The notes below the pieces were generated by a model that was not told the DNA's origin, made no database searches, and worked only from the letters and a program-made list of their open reading frames with translations. A DNA stretch of 64,000 bases from Solibacillus isronensis (lineage in GTDB: Bacteria; Bacillota; Bacilli; Bacillales_A; Planococcaceae). Of this stretch, positions 35,423 to 45,749 are shown in pieces. How positions within the stretch are numbered: the first letter of the stretch is position 1; the number at the start of each line of letters is the position of its first letter. The stretch lies in contig NZ_FVZN01000012.1 in assembly GCF_900168685.1 (NCBI RefSeq), positions 186,001-250,000 of the forward strand. Reading direction: 5' to 3'. The position numbers and the translations under genes are program-made.

Positions 35423-35629
35423 ATGCAAAATGTAACATTAAATGTACAGGGAATGTCATGTGGGCATTGTGTAAAGGCGATCGAAGGACGTGTTGGTCAA
35501 TTAGAAGGAGTTAACGAAGTAAAAGTAAAATTAGATGCTGCACAAGTAGAAGTTTCATTTAATGAAACGCAAGTATCTATTGAAACGATTAAAGAAACGA
35601 TTGATGATCAAGGATACGATGTAGAATAA
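35423..35629 (+). CDS. copZ: Copper chaperone CopZ
   Basis: The 68-residue protein is one heavy-metal-associated domain with the Cu(I) loop GMSCGHC (Cys12 and Cys15). It carries Cu(I) in the cytosol to the CopA ATPase encoded next. AAAGGAG precedes the ATG. A weak hairpin and a CsoR-type operator separate it from copA, so copA may be read both from the csoR promoter and from its own. Confidence 0.92.
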   Translation: MQNVTLNVQGMSCGHCVKAIEGRVGQLEGVNEVKVKLDAAQVEVSFNETQVSIETIKETIDDQGYDVE

Positions 35630-35650
35630 GAGTGCTTTCACAGCACTCTC
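35628..35650 (+). terminator. Weak hairpin after copZ
   Basis: AGAGTGCT-TTCAC-AGCACTCT with only a short T-rich tail (CTCATTTT). Possibly an attenuator or mRNA-end hairpin. Confidence 0.5.
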
Positions 35651-35666
35651 TCATTTTCAAAAATAT

Positions 35667-35683
35667 ATACCCCTATATGGTAT
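35667..35683 (+). promoter_or_regulatory. CsoR-type operator before copA
   Basis: ATACC-N7-GGTAT (extended TATACC...GGTATA) lies about 20 bases before the copA start. It matches the boxes in the csoR promoter and before the cupredoxin gene. Confidence 0.6.
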
Positions 35684-35701
35684 ATGGGAGGCGGGAAATT
35701 C

Positions 35702-38119
35702 GTGAGTAGAATATCAAAAGAAGCTAGCATTCAAATTACCGGAATGACGTGTGCTGCATGTGCAATGCGGATTGAAAAAGGATTAAATAAAATGGAAGGT
35801 GTCGAGCAAGCAACCGTTAACTTAGCACTTGAAAAATCATCGATTAAATATGATCCTTCAAAGCTAAGTGAAGCTGACTTTGAAAAGAAGATCGAAGCAC
35901 TTGGTTACGGGGTTATCAAACAAAAAGCGGAATTCGAGATTACTGGTATGACTTGTGCTGCGTGTGCAACTCGTATAGAAAAGGGATTAAACAAAATGGA
36001 AGGTGTTGCAATTGCGAATGTCAATTTAGCACTTGAAAAGGCAACAATTGAATTTAATCCTTCAGAAGTCACGATTTCAGATATAATTTCTAAAGTTGAA
36101 AAGCTAGGTTACGGTGCACACCAAAAGCAAGATGAAAGAGGGCAAGGAGATCACCGTGAAAAGCATATTAAAGACCAACAACGTAAATTTATATTTTCAG
36201 CGATTTTATCATTACCACTATTATGGACGATGGTCGGACACTTTTCGTTTACATCATTCTTATATGTACCTGATTTCTTAATGAATCCGTGGATTCAAAT
36301 GTTATTGGCAACACCGGTACAATTTATTATCGGTAAACAGTTTTATGTAGGGGCATATAAGTCACTTCGAAATGGCAGTGCTAACATGGATGTACTTGTA
36401 GCGATGGGGACTTCGGCAGCTTATTTTTATAGTGTATATCAAGCAATTGTAACTGCTGGAGCACACCACGGGCCACACTTATACTTTGAAACAAGTGCAG
36501 TATTAATTACACTTATTGTTTTAGGCAAATTATTTGAAGCAAAGGCAAAAGGACGGTCATCAGAAGCAATTAAAAAATTAATGGGTCTTCAAGCAAAAAC
36601 AGCTATTGTAGTACGTGATGGAATTGAAAAAGAAATACCGTTAGAAGAAGTGGTAACCGGAGATATTATTTTAGTGAAGCCGGGCGAGAAAATTCCTGTT
36701 GATGGTGAAGTAGTGGAAGGAACAAGTGCTATTGATGAATCAATGTTAACTGGTGAAAGCTTACCAGTGGATAAAAAAGCAGGTGACTTGTTATACGGCT
36801 CAACCATTAACAAAAATGGTTTCATCAAAATGACAGCAACAAAAGTTGGACGTGATACAGCATTAGCCCAAATTATTAAAGTGGTAGAAGATGCACAAGG
36901 TTCAAAAGCACCTATACAACGTATGGCCGACAAAATATCAGGTATTTTTGTACCCATCGTAGTAGGATTTGCAATTTTTACGTTCTTAGTATGGATTATA
37001 TGGATTAAACCCGGCGAGTTTACACCAGCACTAGAAGTGTTAATTGCCATTCTTGTAATTGCTTGTCCATGTGCGCTTGGTTTAGCAACACCAACTTCCA
37101 TTATGGCAGGAAGCGGTCGTGCAGCAGAATTTGGAATTTTGTTTAAGGGTGGAGAACATTTAGAACAAACACAAAGCATTGACACTGTAGTAGTAGATAA
37201 AACGGGTACTGTTACACATGGTAAACCTGTATTAACAGATGTTTTAGTAGCTGATGGTCACGACGAAGAAAAATTTTTGTCACTAATCGGTGCAGCAGAA
37301 AAACAATCAGAGCACCCATTAGCACAAGCGATTGTTCAAGGGATTCAAGAAAAAGGTATTGATCTTGGTAACATTCAATTTTTCGAAGCAATTCCTGGAT
37401 ATGGTGTTCAAGCAACAGTTTCAGGTCAAGGTGTGATTATTGGTACACGTAAACTCATGCAGCAATATGGAATTAATATACAATCCGTTCTCCCTACGAT
37501 GGAAGAATTAGAGCGTAATGGGAAAACTGCAATGCTAGCAGGTATTAATGGGCATTATGCAGGTCTAGTTGCTGTAGCAGATACAATAAAAGATACATCT
37601 AGAGAAGCGATCCATCGCTTACATGAAATGGGCATTCAAGTAATCATGATGACTGGTGATAATGAACGAACAGCCCAAGCCATTGGTAAAGAAGTAGGTG
37701 TTGATTCAGTTATTGCAGAAGTTCTCCCTGAGGGAAAAGCAGAAGAAGTAAATAAACTGAAACAACAGGGCAAAAAAGTAGCAATGGTTGGTGATGGTAT
37801 TAATGACGCACCTGCGCTTGCAACAGCCGATATAGGAATGGCTATTGGTACAGGTACGGATGTTGCCATGGAAGCTGCAGATATTACACTTATTCGAGGC
37901 GATTTAAATAGTATAGCGGATGCAATCATAATGAGTAGGAAAACAATGCGTAATATAAAACAAAACTTATTCTGGGCATTTGCTTATAATACGATTGGTA
38001 TTCCAATTGCTGCAATAGGGTTACTTGCGCCATGGGTAGCTGGCGCAGCGATGGCATTCAGTTCGGTGTCAGTAGTATTGAACGCATTACGCTTACAAAG
38101 AGTTAATTTACAAAAATAA
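35702..38119 (+). CDS. copA: Cu(I)-exporting P1B-type ATPase CopA
   Basis: The 805-residue membrane pump has two N-terminal HMA domains, each with GMTCAAC (first pair Cys17/Cys20), and eight membrane helices. Other motifs are TGES, the transport motif CPC (Cys455-Pro-Cys457), phosphorylation site Asp499 in DKTGT, HP in SEHPLAQ, MTGDN and [10 protein letters not shown]. Full length for the family. GTG 35702 is chosen because GGGAGGCGG lies 8 bases before it; an upstream ATG at 35684 overlaps the ribosome site. Confidence 0.94.
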   Translation: MSRISKEASIQITGMTCAACAMRIEKGLNKMEGVEQATVNLALEKSSIKYDPSKLSEADFEKKIEALGYGVIKQKAEFEITGMTCAACATRIEKGLNKMEGVAIANVNLALEKATIEFNPSEVTISDIISKVEKLGYGAHQKQDERGQGDHREKHIKDQQRKFIFSAILSLPLLWTMVGHFSFTSFLYVPDFLMNPWIQMLLATPVQFIIGKQFYVGAYKSLRNGSANMDVLVAMGTSAAYFYSVYQAIVTAGAHHGPHLYFETSAVLITLIVLGKLFEAKAKGRSSEAIKKLMGLQAKTAIVVRDGIEKEIPLEEVVTGDIILVKPGEKIPVDGEVVEGTSAIDESMLTGESLPVDKKAGDLLYGSTINKNGFIKMTATKVGRDTALAQIIKVVEDAQGSKAPIQRMADKISGIFVPIVVGFAIFTFLVWIIWIKPGEFTPALEVLIAILVIACPCALGLATPTSIMAGSGRAAEFGILFKGGEHLEQTQSIDTVVVDKTGTVTHGKPVLTDVLVADGHDEEKFLSLIGAAEKQSEHPLAQAIVQGIQEKGIDLGNIQFFEAIPGYGVQATVSGQGVIIGTRKLMQQYGINIQSVLPTMEELERNGKTAMLAGINGHYAGLVAVADTIKDTSREAIHRLHEMGIQVIMMTGDNERTAQAIGKEVGVDSVIAEVLPEGKAEEVNKLKQQGKKVAMVGDGINDAPALATADIGMAIGTGTDVAMEAADITLIRGDLNSIADAIIMSRKTMRNIKQNLFWAFAYNTIGIPIAAIGLLAPWVAGAAMAFSSVSVVLNALRLQRVNLQK

Positions 38120-38132
38120 AATAATCAATATC

Positions 38133-38158
38133 ATCTGTCGCTATATTTAGCGGCAGAT
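38133..38158 (+). terminator. Hairpin after copA
   Basis: Stem ATCTGTCGCT with AGCGGCAGAT (one G-T pair, loop ATATTT). No T-run follows, so termination strength is uncertain. Confidence 0.5.
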
Positions 38159-38206
38159 ATAACCCTAATTATTGTGGAAAACGTTTAAGGAAGGTGGTAA
38201 AACCAT

Positions 38207-38836
38207 ATGGAGGATAGCGGTATAAAAGTAAAGATTGCTATTAATGGAGGAATAGGATTTGGAGCAAAACTTAACTCAAAACAACTTGTTACCATATTAA
38301 AATATATGAATGAGGACGAAGAACTTGAGTTAACTACCTTCCAGCAACTCTATATAGAAGTCTCGAGAGATTCAATTGAAGAAATTATAGAGGAATTTCA
38401 GAATGTAGGATTAGCTTGTTATCCAGTTGGCAACTTTGTAAAAAGTCTAAGAACCTGCAATTTCTGCAAAGGGGACGAAGAAGAAGGAATGCCGGTTGCA
38501 AAGGAATTAAATCGTCGTATTGCAGGAAAGCCTGTTCCATTTACCCTAAAAGTTGCTTATACAGGTTGTGCTGTTGGTTGTGGGGAACCTATGTTAAGCG
38601 ACATCGGTGTTATGAAGATTAGAGACCATTACAATTTGTATGTAGGTGGAAAGGCAAAAGGGAAAGACGCAGAAGTTGGTTCATTGATGGTTGAGAATCT
38701 TACACCGGAAGAATTGTATGATACCGTAGAAAAAATTATTATAGAATATTCGGAATTAGGGAAAAAGCGAGAAGCATTCCATAAGTTTTTAAAACGTATG
38801 GGTGGAAATGATTTCTTGAATAGATATAAGGTTTAA
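38207..38836 (+). CDS. Small nitrite/sulfite reductase-like iron-sulfur protein
   Basis: The 209-residue protein contains a ferredoxin-like half-domain (about residues 5-70) and a 4Fe-4S/siroheme-type region with CNFCKG and TGCAVGCGEP, as in NIR_SIR proteins, but it is much shorter than assimilatory nitrite or sulfite reductase (one repeat only). Similar short proteins occur in Bacillales, with function unclear. AAGGAAGGTGG precedes the ATG. It follows copA in the same direction, so it may share its transcript; an iron-sulfur protein near copper genes could relate to cluster damage by Cu(I). Confidence 0.7.
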   Translation: MEDSGIKVKIAINGGIGFGAKLNSKQLVTILKYMNEDEELELTTFQQLYIEVSRDSIEEIIEEFQNVGLACYPVGNFVKSLRTCNFCKGDEEEGMPVAKELNRRIAGKPVPFTLKVAYTGCAVGCGEPMLSDIGVMKIRDHYNLYVGGKAKGKDAEVGSLMVENLTPEELYDTVEKIIIEYSELGKKREAFHKFLKRMGGNDFLNRYKV

Positions 38837-38898
38837 TGAATTCTACTTTTTAATAGGGAATTGTGCTAACTTCCCTAATTCAAAAGGTTATTATAAAT

Positions 38899-38946
38899 AA
38901 GGAGTGAGAATTATTAGTCGTGACTAATAGGTCTCACTCCTTTACT
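38899..38946 (+). terminator. Double-hairpin terminator
   Basis: Outer stem AAGGAGTGAGA with TCTCACTCCTT encloses a second hairpin (TTATTAGTC with GACTAATA). TTTACTTCTTTT follows. Confidence 0.8.
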
Positions 38947-39078
38947 TCTTTTGTGCCTGTTGCTTTAGGAAATTTACAAAGAATAAATACTCTCCAAACT
39001 TCATGTTTTAAAACACAGTCATCCACTCAAATCATTTCAAGTCCTTACCTTTTTAAATATGATAATCATACAATATAG

Positions 39079-39948
39079 TTATAAATCCTTTAAAGATGAT
39101 TTTTGCAAGACAGTGGAGATGGCTTTAGAAAGGACAGATATTGTACGATTAATTTCATCTTGCGTGTTTTCTATCCCCCCCATTTCAACTAATATCATGT
39201 TTTTTGCAAGATCTTGATTATAGATACCGTCTACATGCTCCCCTTTTTTACTGATAACACCACGGGAAATTCCAGGTATATATTCGTTTAAAGAAGATGA
39301 AATTTCCTCGGCGAAGGTTTTATTTGTTATGTAATTCGGATTATTTTCACCTACAACAAAATAAAGTTTTCCATAATTCTCATTTTTATATTTTAGTGTT
39401 GATAATTTTCTTTTTGTGGAATCTCTATGAAGGTCAATAATTATATCATAATTGCTGTTTTGAAGTTGAGTTACTAGGTATGGACGAACAACATCGTATG
39501 CTTCTGAGAAACTACGATTTGTTTTTTTCATTTTATCCATTGTATCCACTGCAAGAATTTCTACATTGATTGAATTAAGTTCAAAATAATTTTTTATTAC
39601 ATCTTCAAATGCTGTAATGTTCGACTGTGGATGGTAAACAGTTGTTTGACCACTTACATTTTTTACAATAGGAATAAAAGCTTCGTGTGAATGGGTGAAA
39701 AGAATTAATGCTTTTTTAGTTTCAATTTGGTCGTTAGTTTTCAAAATGGTTGTCTTACTTGACGAAGAGACAAGTTGATTACTACTATCGAATTTTTCTC
39801 CAACTATTTTTTTTTCTTGGTTAATTTCAGGTTGATTTACAATAATGTCTGAATTTTGAGGAAGGGAACTAAAAAGAATTACTGGAACAAACGGCGAAAA
39901 AAATAATAGTAAAATAAATCCCAAAAAAGCAATTAATTTATTTGGCAC
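39079..39948 (-). CDS. spoIIP: SpoIIP-like peptidoglycan amidase/endopeptidase
   Basis: The 289-residue extracellular protein is anchored by an N-terminal helix (about residues 8-28). It has the SpoIIP catalytic signature HSHEAF (about residue 95), DLHRDS and VEMGG near the C-terminus, whose His/His/Glu bind zinc. In sporulation SpoIIP trims septal peptidoglycan with SpoIID and SpoIIM; here it is an accessory copy in a copper island and may act on the wall otherwise. GTG start with AGAGGTGAG upstream. A paralogue lies at 58505-59530 on the other strand. Confidence 0.8.
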   Translation of the reverse strand: MPNKLIAFLGFILLLFFSPFVPVILFSSLPQNSDIIVNQPEINQEKKIVGEKFDSSNQLVSSSSKTTILKTNDQIETKKALILFTHSHEAFIPIVKNVSGQTTVYHPQSNITAFEDVIKNYFELNSINVEILAVDTMDKMKKTNRSFSEAYDVVRPYLVTQLQNSNYDIIIDLHRDSTKRKLSTLKYKNENYGKLYFVVGENNPNYITNKTFAEEISSSLNEYIPGISRGVISKKGEHVDGIYNQDLAKNMILVEMGGIENTQDEINRTISVLSKAISTVLQKSSLKDL

Positions 39949-40625
39949 GTTTAACTCACCTCTAAACCACTATATGAATGAGGTAAAACTATTATTCAAA
40001 ACAATCAATTATGCTTGATTGTTACGTGATCTATTTATATGAATTAAATTGCCAACAGATTGAATTAGCCTCTATAAAATAAAGTACACCTCTTTTGGGC
40101 ATATCAATTAAAACTCCAGAAAAGGTTGGTTGCATTATATTTGGCTTGTATAGAAACCATCACGAGCATATTGAAAAGTGAAAATGCCGCGAATATTTAA
40201 AATTTAGAACCGGATAAATAACTGCATATGCAAGTGTTTCGCTCATAATCGTGCCAGAGTGCTGAGTAGCAAACGATTTAAGACGAATTATCCGAATACT
40301 AAAACCGCTCACCGACGAAACCTTTTATTTTTGTCGCCATATAGTCTGCAATCTTTTTAGGGGGTTTGTTCTTAGGCTTAAGTTGCAGCAAATCACTTGG
40401 CATTTATTTCCTATATAAATTTAAATATATAATGGTTTGGATGGCATTACTATAAACTAGAAATCTGATTCATATAGATATAGTAATACTTGTTATAGGA
40501 TACCAACTAATAGCATTAGTTTTGAAGTTAGAAACGTAATAAAGTTCGCACATTTCAATGAGTATTTCTTGCTAAATCCCGTCTCTCTAAATTAGGTCTG
40601 CCTAAATAAACCTAACAACTATAAA
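39949..40625. other. 677-bp non-coding region
   Basis: It contains the upstream region of the spoIIP-like gene and the tail of the PBP gene, both on minus. I see no gene, tRNA or clear repeat. The middle (about 40080-40400) is less AT-rich than its flanks and may be a remnant of an insertion, but no terminal repeats could be matched. Confidence 0.4.
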
Positions 40626-42551
40626 TTAATTGTCATCATCTAAAAAAAGATGAATGGTACCATCTTTTTCAATAATATTTTCTGCCTCTGGTAATTGTGA
40701 TGTTACTATTTTTCCTTCACCATGTATTTCAATTTTAAAGGAATACTGTAATTCTTTGATTTCATCAACAGAATATCCTATTAAATTTGGAACTCTCTCC
40801 GTCAACGGGTCTCCCCAACGGTATTGTTTTTCAAGTTGACCTTCACGGTTAACTTGAATACCAACCTTTGGTGCGATATCTTCTATAATTTGTCCAACAA
40901 TTGGCGCAGCAATTGTACTTCCAAAAACAGTGGAACTTTTCGGATTGTCGAGAGCAACATATACAACCACTTTTGGATTATCGGCAGGTGCAAATCCAAT
41001 AAATGATACGATATATTCTCCGTCTTTATAACGACCATCTATTACTTTTTGTGCGGTTCCGGTTTTCCCTCCAATGCGAAGACCATCACGAAATGCTGCT
41101 CGACCAGAACCATTTGCAACAACCGATTCTAATGCAGCGCGAACTTTTGCAGAAGTTTCTTCACTAATCACCGTACGTTTCAATTCTGTTTTATTTTCAA
41201 GTACGGTATTACCAGTTTCTAAATCAACTACTTTTGATACAACGTACGGAGTATATAAATTCCCACCATTTACTGCAGCCGCAACGGCTTGGACTTGTTG
41301 GATTGGTGTAACGGCAATCCCTTGACCAAACGAGGTCGTCGCGTGTTCCACTGGTCCAAAACCTTCTTCAGAAAATAAAATCCCTGAGGATTCACCAGTA
41401 ATGTTCGAACCAGTACTTTTACCAAAGCCAAAATCTTTTATATATTGTAAGAGCTTCTTAGAACCAACACGTTGACCCATTTCAATGAAACCTGGGTTAC
41501 ATGAATCTTCTACAACTTCTAAAAATGTTTCACTGCCGTGTCCTTCACGTTTCCAACAACGAAGCCTTGTTCCTTCTACCATTGTATATCCCTTGTCATA
41601 AAACATATCTTTTTCTAAATCTACAACATTTTCTTCAAGTGCTGCACTTAGTGTAATAATTTTAAATGTAGAACCTGGTTCATATGTCATCCATACAGGT
41701 AAGTTTCGGTTATAAATTGATTGGTCTACGTCTTCAAAATTAGCAGGATTAAAAGTAGGAAAAGATGACAGTGCTAATATTTCTCCAGTATTAACATCTA
41801 ACGCAATGGCTAAAGCTTGGTCAGCATCATATTTTTCCATCGCTTGTGATAATTCTCTTTCAACAACCATTTGCACTTCCAAATCAATGGTTAGTTCTAC
41901 GGTTGCTCCTTGTTCACCATTACGCCGTTCGTCATCAACATGAGGTAAAGGATTTCCTTTTGCATCTGTAAATAGTCGAATCGCTGCATCTTTAGAAGTT
42001 AATACTTTATCATATTGATATTCAATACCCGCAAGTCCTTGAGTATCATACCCAGTAAATCCAATAAATCGAGATAATAAATTTCCATATGGATATTGTC
42101 TTATATAATCTACTCCACTATACAGCCCGTCTATATTAAGACCTTGAATTTCTACAGCTTGCTTATACGTAATGTTTTTTGCTTCTGGCGCAAGTTTTAC
42201 TATAGAAACGCGTTTGTTCATTTTCTCATACAATTTTTGAGTATCTAAATCTAACACCGAGGCAATTTGTTTTGCTGCTTCTTCAATATTATCGTTTTGT
42301 GAAGGCATAAAATAAAGGGTCGGCGCAAGTTCATTTGTAACAATAACTTCACCATTACGATCTACAATTTCCCCTCTTTCCGAAGCAAACGGAATTTCTC
42401 TATCCCAGTTTTCTTTCGCAAGTTCTGTTAGTTCATCATGTTGTATAACTTGAACATAAAACAGTCTGATAACAACGACTATACCAAAAAAGATTAATCC
42501 AGAAATTATTAAACTTAAGCGTTTTTTTGAACTGGTAGATACCCACTTCAT
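40626..42551 (-). CDS. Class B penicillin-binding protein, SpoVD/PBP2-like, with PASTA domain
   Basis: The 641-residue peptidoglycan transpeptidase has one membrane helix (about 12-32), a dimerisation domain (about 55-220) and a transpeptidase domain with catalytic Ser294 in STFK, DSCN and GGKTGTAQ. A single C-terminal PASTA domain (about 580-641: RVPNLIGYSVDEI) follows. SpoVD and PBP2B normally sit in the dcw cluster, so this is an accessory copy. AGAGGTG lies about 14 bases before the ATG. It is divergent from the ydhK gene. Confidence 0.88.
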   Translation of the reverse strand: MKWVSTSSKKRLSLIISGLIFFGIVVVIRLFYVQVIQHDELTELAKENWDREIPFASERGEIVDRNGEVIVTNELAPTLYFMPSQNDNIEEAAKQIASVLDLDTQKLYEKMNKRVSIVKLAPEAKNITYKQAVEIQGLNIDGLYSGVDYIRQYPYGNLLSRFIGFTGYDTQGLAGIEYQYDKVLTSKDAAIRLFTDAKGNPLPHVDDERRNGEQGATVELTIDLEVQMVVERELSQAMEKYDADQALAIALDVNTGEILALSSFPTFNPANFEDVDQSIYNRNLPVWMTYEPGSTFKIITLSAALEENVVDLEKDMFYDKGYTMVEGTRLRCWKREGHGSETFLEVVEDSCNPGFIEMGQRVGSKKLLQYIKDFGFGKSTGSNITGESSGILFSEEGFGPVEHATTSFGQGIAVTPIQQVQAVAAAVNGGNLYTPYVVSKVVDLETGNTVLENKTELKRTVISEETSAKVRAALESVVANGSGRAAFRDGLRIGGKTGTAQKVIDGRYKDGEYIVSFIGFAPADNPKVVVYVALDNPKSSTVFGSTIAAPIVGQIIEDIAPKVGIQVNREGQLEKQYRWGDPLTERVPNLIGYSVDEIKELQYSFKIEIHGEGKIVTSQLPEAENIIEKDGTIHLFLDDDN

Positions 42552-42771
42552 TCGAAGTTAACACCTCTTTTTTTACACGTTATGAATTTAAACTAAATTA
42601 TATTCAATTGTTTGTTAATGTTCGAGGGTATTGACCCGTTCGGGATTATAACCCCTGATTTTGCTAGTAAGTTCTCATAAATGGGCAAAGCAAGTATGCA
42701 TCCGTCCAACAGTCCACGTTTAGTTTAGGAAACCGGGGGTAAATACCATAATAATATAGGAGGGATTTACA
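42552..42771. other. Divergent promoter region, PBP and ydhK
   Basis: The 220-bp stretch separates oppositely directed genes. GGTAAATACC (42739-42748) is a 10-bp near-palindrome just before the ydhK ribosome site. It does not match the N7-spaced CsoR box, so its role is open. Confidence 0.35.
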
Positions 42772-43389
42772 ATGGCTAATAAATTTATGATTGGAATTAT
42801 TTCTATCTCTGCTGCCTTAGCACTTTCTGCATGTAGCGGGGAAGGGAATGAAAATACTTCTCAAAATGAATCCACACAAGAAGAAACAAACGAAATGTTA
42901 AAGGAACAGGATGTCGGAGTTGATAATGAAAGTGAGACAGGCATGGATCACGCTACAATGAATCACTCTGGGTCAGGTGAAGTTCCAAAAGATTTGAAAG
43001 AAGCTCAAAATCCTACATTTTCTGTAGGACGTACAGCAATTATTCAAGCTGATCACATGCCTGGTATGAAAAACGCTGAAGCAACAATTGTAGGAGCTTA
43101 TGATACAACTGTATATACTGTTTCCTATACACCTACTACAGGAGGAGAACCTGTTAAAAATCATAAGTGGGTTATTCATGAAGAAACAGAGGATGCTGGT
43201 GAAGCACCTTTGGAACCGGGATCAGAAGTAACACTTAATGCTGATCATATGGAAGGAATGCAAGGAGCAGCTGCTATAATAGATTCTGCTGAAGAAACAA
43301 CTGTTTATATGGTTGATTATACTTCAGCAACTGGAGAACAAGTAAAAAATCACAAATGGGTAACAGAAAAAGAACTATCTACTAAATAA
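42772..43389 (+). CDS. ydhK: YdhK-like lipoprotein with two DUF1541 repeats
   Basis: The 205-residue lipoprotein has lipobox LSAC near residue 22 and a Met/His/acidic linker (MDHATMNHSGSGEVP). Two DUF1541 repeats follow, each with (I/N)QADHMxGM-type Met/His motifs (ADHMPGMKNAEATI and ADHMEGMQGAAAII) and KNHKWV. The Met/His content suggests surface copper binding; the family is often found with copper genes in Bacillales. Strong AGGAGGG site. A paralogue lies at 53965-54525. Confidence 0.88.
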   Translation: MANKFMIGIISISAALALSACSGEGNENTSQNESTQEETNEMLKEQDVGVDNESETGMDHATMNHSGSGEVPKDLKEAQNPTFSVGRTAIIQADHMPGMKNAEATIVGAYDTTVYTVSYTPTTGGEPVKNHKWVIHEETEDAGEAPLEPGSEVTLNADHMEGMQGAAAIIDSAEETTVYMVDYTSATGEQVKNHKWVTEKELSTK

Positions 43390-43395
43390 AGTCAT

Positions 43396-43428
43396 AAAGG
43401 TGTCCATCAATAGGTGGACATCTTTTTA
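43396..43428 (+). terminator. Terminator after first ydhK
   Basis: Stem AAAGGTGTCCA with TGGACATCTTT (one G-T pair), loop TCAATAGG, followed by a T-run. Confidence 0.85.
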
Positions 43429-43592
43429 TTTTAAATTAACATATTTCTATGTTAGGTTTTTTCGTATCTATTAATCTATACTAAACAATTATAAATTAAT
43501 TATCTGCATAATTTCTCCATATTTATTACTTATACTATCATCACCTATTACTAAATAATAAATACGGTTTGAGAAAGGATTAGTGAAAATAT

Positions 43593-44303
43593 GTGGTTAC
43601 TCAATTAAATCTATTTCTTGCATTTGGAGCAGGACTTTTATCTTTTATTTCTCCATGCTCACTACCTCTTTACCCGGCATTTTTATCTTATATTACGGGA
43701 ATCTCCTTTAACGAACTCAAGGAAGAAAAGGGCATATTAAATCGGAAAGCATTATTACATACTTTATTTTTTTTACTAGGCTTTTCTGTAATCTTTATGG
43801 CGTTAGGATTTTCAACTTCTATTATTGGAACACTTTTCATTCAGTATCAAGATTTACTTAGACAAATTGGCGCAATTATTATTGTTATTTTTGGTTTAGT
43901 AATTCTCGGATTCCTCAAATTTGATTTTCTTCAATCGGAAAAAAAATTTTTAATTAAATCACGACCAAAGGGATATTTAGGAACAATTATTATCGGTATG
44001 GGGTTTGCTGCAGGTTGGACACCATGTACTGGACCAATTTTGGCAGGAGTTATTGCTTTAGGTATTTCGGATCCAGATAGAGGCATATGGTATATGTTAT
44101 TTTATGTACTTGGTTTTTCGATACCATTTTTAATAATGTCTCTATTTATTGGGAAAATGAAATTTCTTCAAAAACGTAGTGACATTTTTATGAAGTTAGG
44201 TGGCTTTATTATGATAATAATGGGAATTTTATTGTATTTTGATTGGATGACAAAAATTATTGCTTTATTAACGCCATTTTTCGGTGGATTCACAGGATTT
44301 TAG
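43593..44303 (+). CDS. ccdA: CcdA-family thiol-disulfide membrane transporter
   Basis: The 236-residue protein has six membrane helices and the two conserved cysteines of CcdA/DsbD-type electron carriers: SFISPCSLPLYP in the first helix and GWTPCTGPIL in the fourth. CcdA moves reducing power across the membrane to extracellular thioredoxin-like proteins. Near copper genes it may keep copper ligands reduced or serve cytochrome assembly. GTG start with AAAGGAT upstream; an overlapping ATG at 43591 is out of frame. A two-component system follows. Confidence 0.85.
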   Translation: MVTQLNLFLAFGAGLLSFISPCSLPLYPAFLSYITGISFNELKEEKGILNRKALLHTLFFLLGFSVIFMALGFSTSIIGTLFIQYQDLLRQIGAIIIVIFGLVILGFLKFDFLQSEKKFLIKSRPKGYLGTIIIGMGFAAGWTPCTGPILAGVIALGISDPDRGIWYMLFYVLGFSIPFLIMSLFIGKMKFLQKRSDIFMKLGGFIMIIMGILLYFDWMTKIIALLTPFFGGFTGF

Positions 44304-44372
44304 AAAGTTAATTTAGCTTATAATCTATTTATGTTTTAAGATTTTTTTGATGTAGGGAGAGCAAAAATAAAA

Positions 44373-45734
44373 GTGAATAGAATTTCTACAAAATTAGCGG
44401 GTTGTTTTTTCATAGTAGTGCTAATAATGGAATCACTTCTGATGTATTACCTTCATCAAAATATGATTAGTAATAGGGTAGAAGAAGAGTTCTCATTATT
44501 ATTGGCAAATGGTGCAAATCATAGAGATGTTCTTATTGAACATTATTCAGATACAACGATAAAACATATAGTTTTAATGGAAAAAAATGAAAATCGTAAA
44601 GTAATGATAATAGACCGGACAGGAAGCATTATTGGTAGTTCCGATAAATCCTATATGTTGCAAGAAAAGTACCAACTTTTTGTAGACGATTTTAATAGTG
44701 AAAAAGATTACATAGTAGTTTCGGATTGGAGAAATCTTCCGTACATTGTTAGCGTACACCCGTACGTAATAGATCAAAATCAATCAGGCGTAGTCTTAAT
44801 GTTTCAAAGTACAAAATCAATTAATCAAATGGTTGATGATATGAACTTGCATTTTGTTATATCTGGAATTATAGGTTTAATCGTTTTATTTATTATATAT
44901 GCGTTATTATCTAAAATTCTAACTCGACCGTTAATCAGAATGAAAGAAGCAACTGAGAAATTAAGTAAAGGTGATTTTGAAGTAAATTTACCGAATTTGG
45001 GGAGTGATGAACTAGGGGATTTATCAAATTCCATTCACAAATTAGCAAAAGACTTAAAAAGATTAAAGAATGAGAGAAATGAGTTTCTTGCTTCTATTGC
45101 GCATGAATTAAATACACCGCTAACATATTTAATTGGATATTCAAAAGTTGCAAAAAGAGAAGAATTGAGTGATAAGGACCGTAAATATTACTTAGAAATT
45201 ATTGGTGAAGAATCAAACCGAATGAAAGAATTAATGAAAAACTTATTGGATTTGGCACGAATGGATGAAAACTCTTTCACCATTTCTAAAGAACATTTCT
45301 TGGCTAAACCGTTTTTAGAGAATATTTATAAGTTCGTATCCCCTTCATTTGAAATAAAAAAAATTAAACTAAATCTTATTTGTGAAAGCAATTTACAAAT
45401 TTATGCTGACGCTCTCAGATTAGAACAAATAATACTAAATTTATTAGATAATGCTTTAAATTACTCAAACGAAAATTCAGAGGTCTGTTTAGAAGCACAT
45501 GCAAAGGATGGGAAAACCGTTATCTCTGTCATTGATACTGGTATTGGTATTCCATCAAACGAGATAGAATTTATATTTGAAAAATTATATCGAGTTGAAA
45601 AATCAAGATCACGTGCATACGGAGGCTCAGGAATCGGCCTTGCTGTTGTGAAAGAATTAGTAGATGCACATGGAGGAACCATTGAGGTCAAAAGCAAAAT
45701 AGAGAAGGGTAGTACGTTTAAAATAACGATATAA
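44373..45734 (+). CDS. Sensor histidine kinase
   Basis: The 453-residue kinase has membrane helices at about residues 8-28 and 165-185 flanking an extracellular sensor domain, a HAMP linker (TRPLIRMKEATEKLSKGDF), HisKA with phospho-acceptor His244 in IAHELNTP, and HATPase motifs NLLDNALNYS, DTGIGIP and GGSGIGLAVV. It is followed 15 bases later by its response regulator. Location among copper genes suggests an envelope or metal signal; the signal itself is unknown. Confidence 0.9.
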   Translation: MNRISTKLAGCFFIVVLIMESLLMYYLHQNMISNRVEEEFSLLLANGANHRDVLIEHYSDTTIKHIVLMEKNENRKVMIIDRTGSIIGSSDKSYMLQEKYQLFVDDFNSEKDYIVVSDWRNLPYIVSVHPYVIDQNQSGVVLMFQSTKSINQMVDDMNLHFVISGIIGLIVLFIIYALLSKILTRPLIRMKEATEKLSKGDFEVNLPNLGSDELGDLSNSIHKLAKDLKRLKNERNEFLASIAHELNTPLTYLIGYSKVAKREELSDKDRKYYLEIIGEESNRMKELMKNLLDLARMDENSFTISKEHFLAKPFLENIYKFVSPSFEIKKIKLNLICESNLQIYADALRLEQIILNLLDNALNYSNENSEVCLEAHAKDGKTVISVIDTGIGIPSNEIEFIFEKLYRVEKSRSRAYGGSGIGLAVVKELVDAHGGTIEVKSKIEKGSTFKITI

Positions 45735-45749
45735 AAGGAGAAAAAATAG

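Noticed and set aside
36589-37185. 198-residue minus-strand open frame
   Set aside because: Shadow of copA, whose motifs and frame are unambiguous.
40360-40400. Possible Tn3-type inverted-repeat end (GGGG... with CTTAAG nearby)
   Set aside because: Spacing and sequence do not fit a 38-bp Tn3 repeat, and no partner end or transposase is present.
42739-42748. GGTAAATACC as a fourth CsoR operator
   Set aside because: The half-sites are in the reverse order and the spacing differs from the ATACC-N7-GGTAT boxes.
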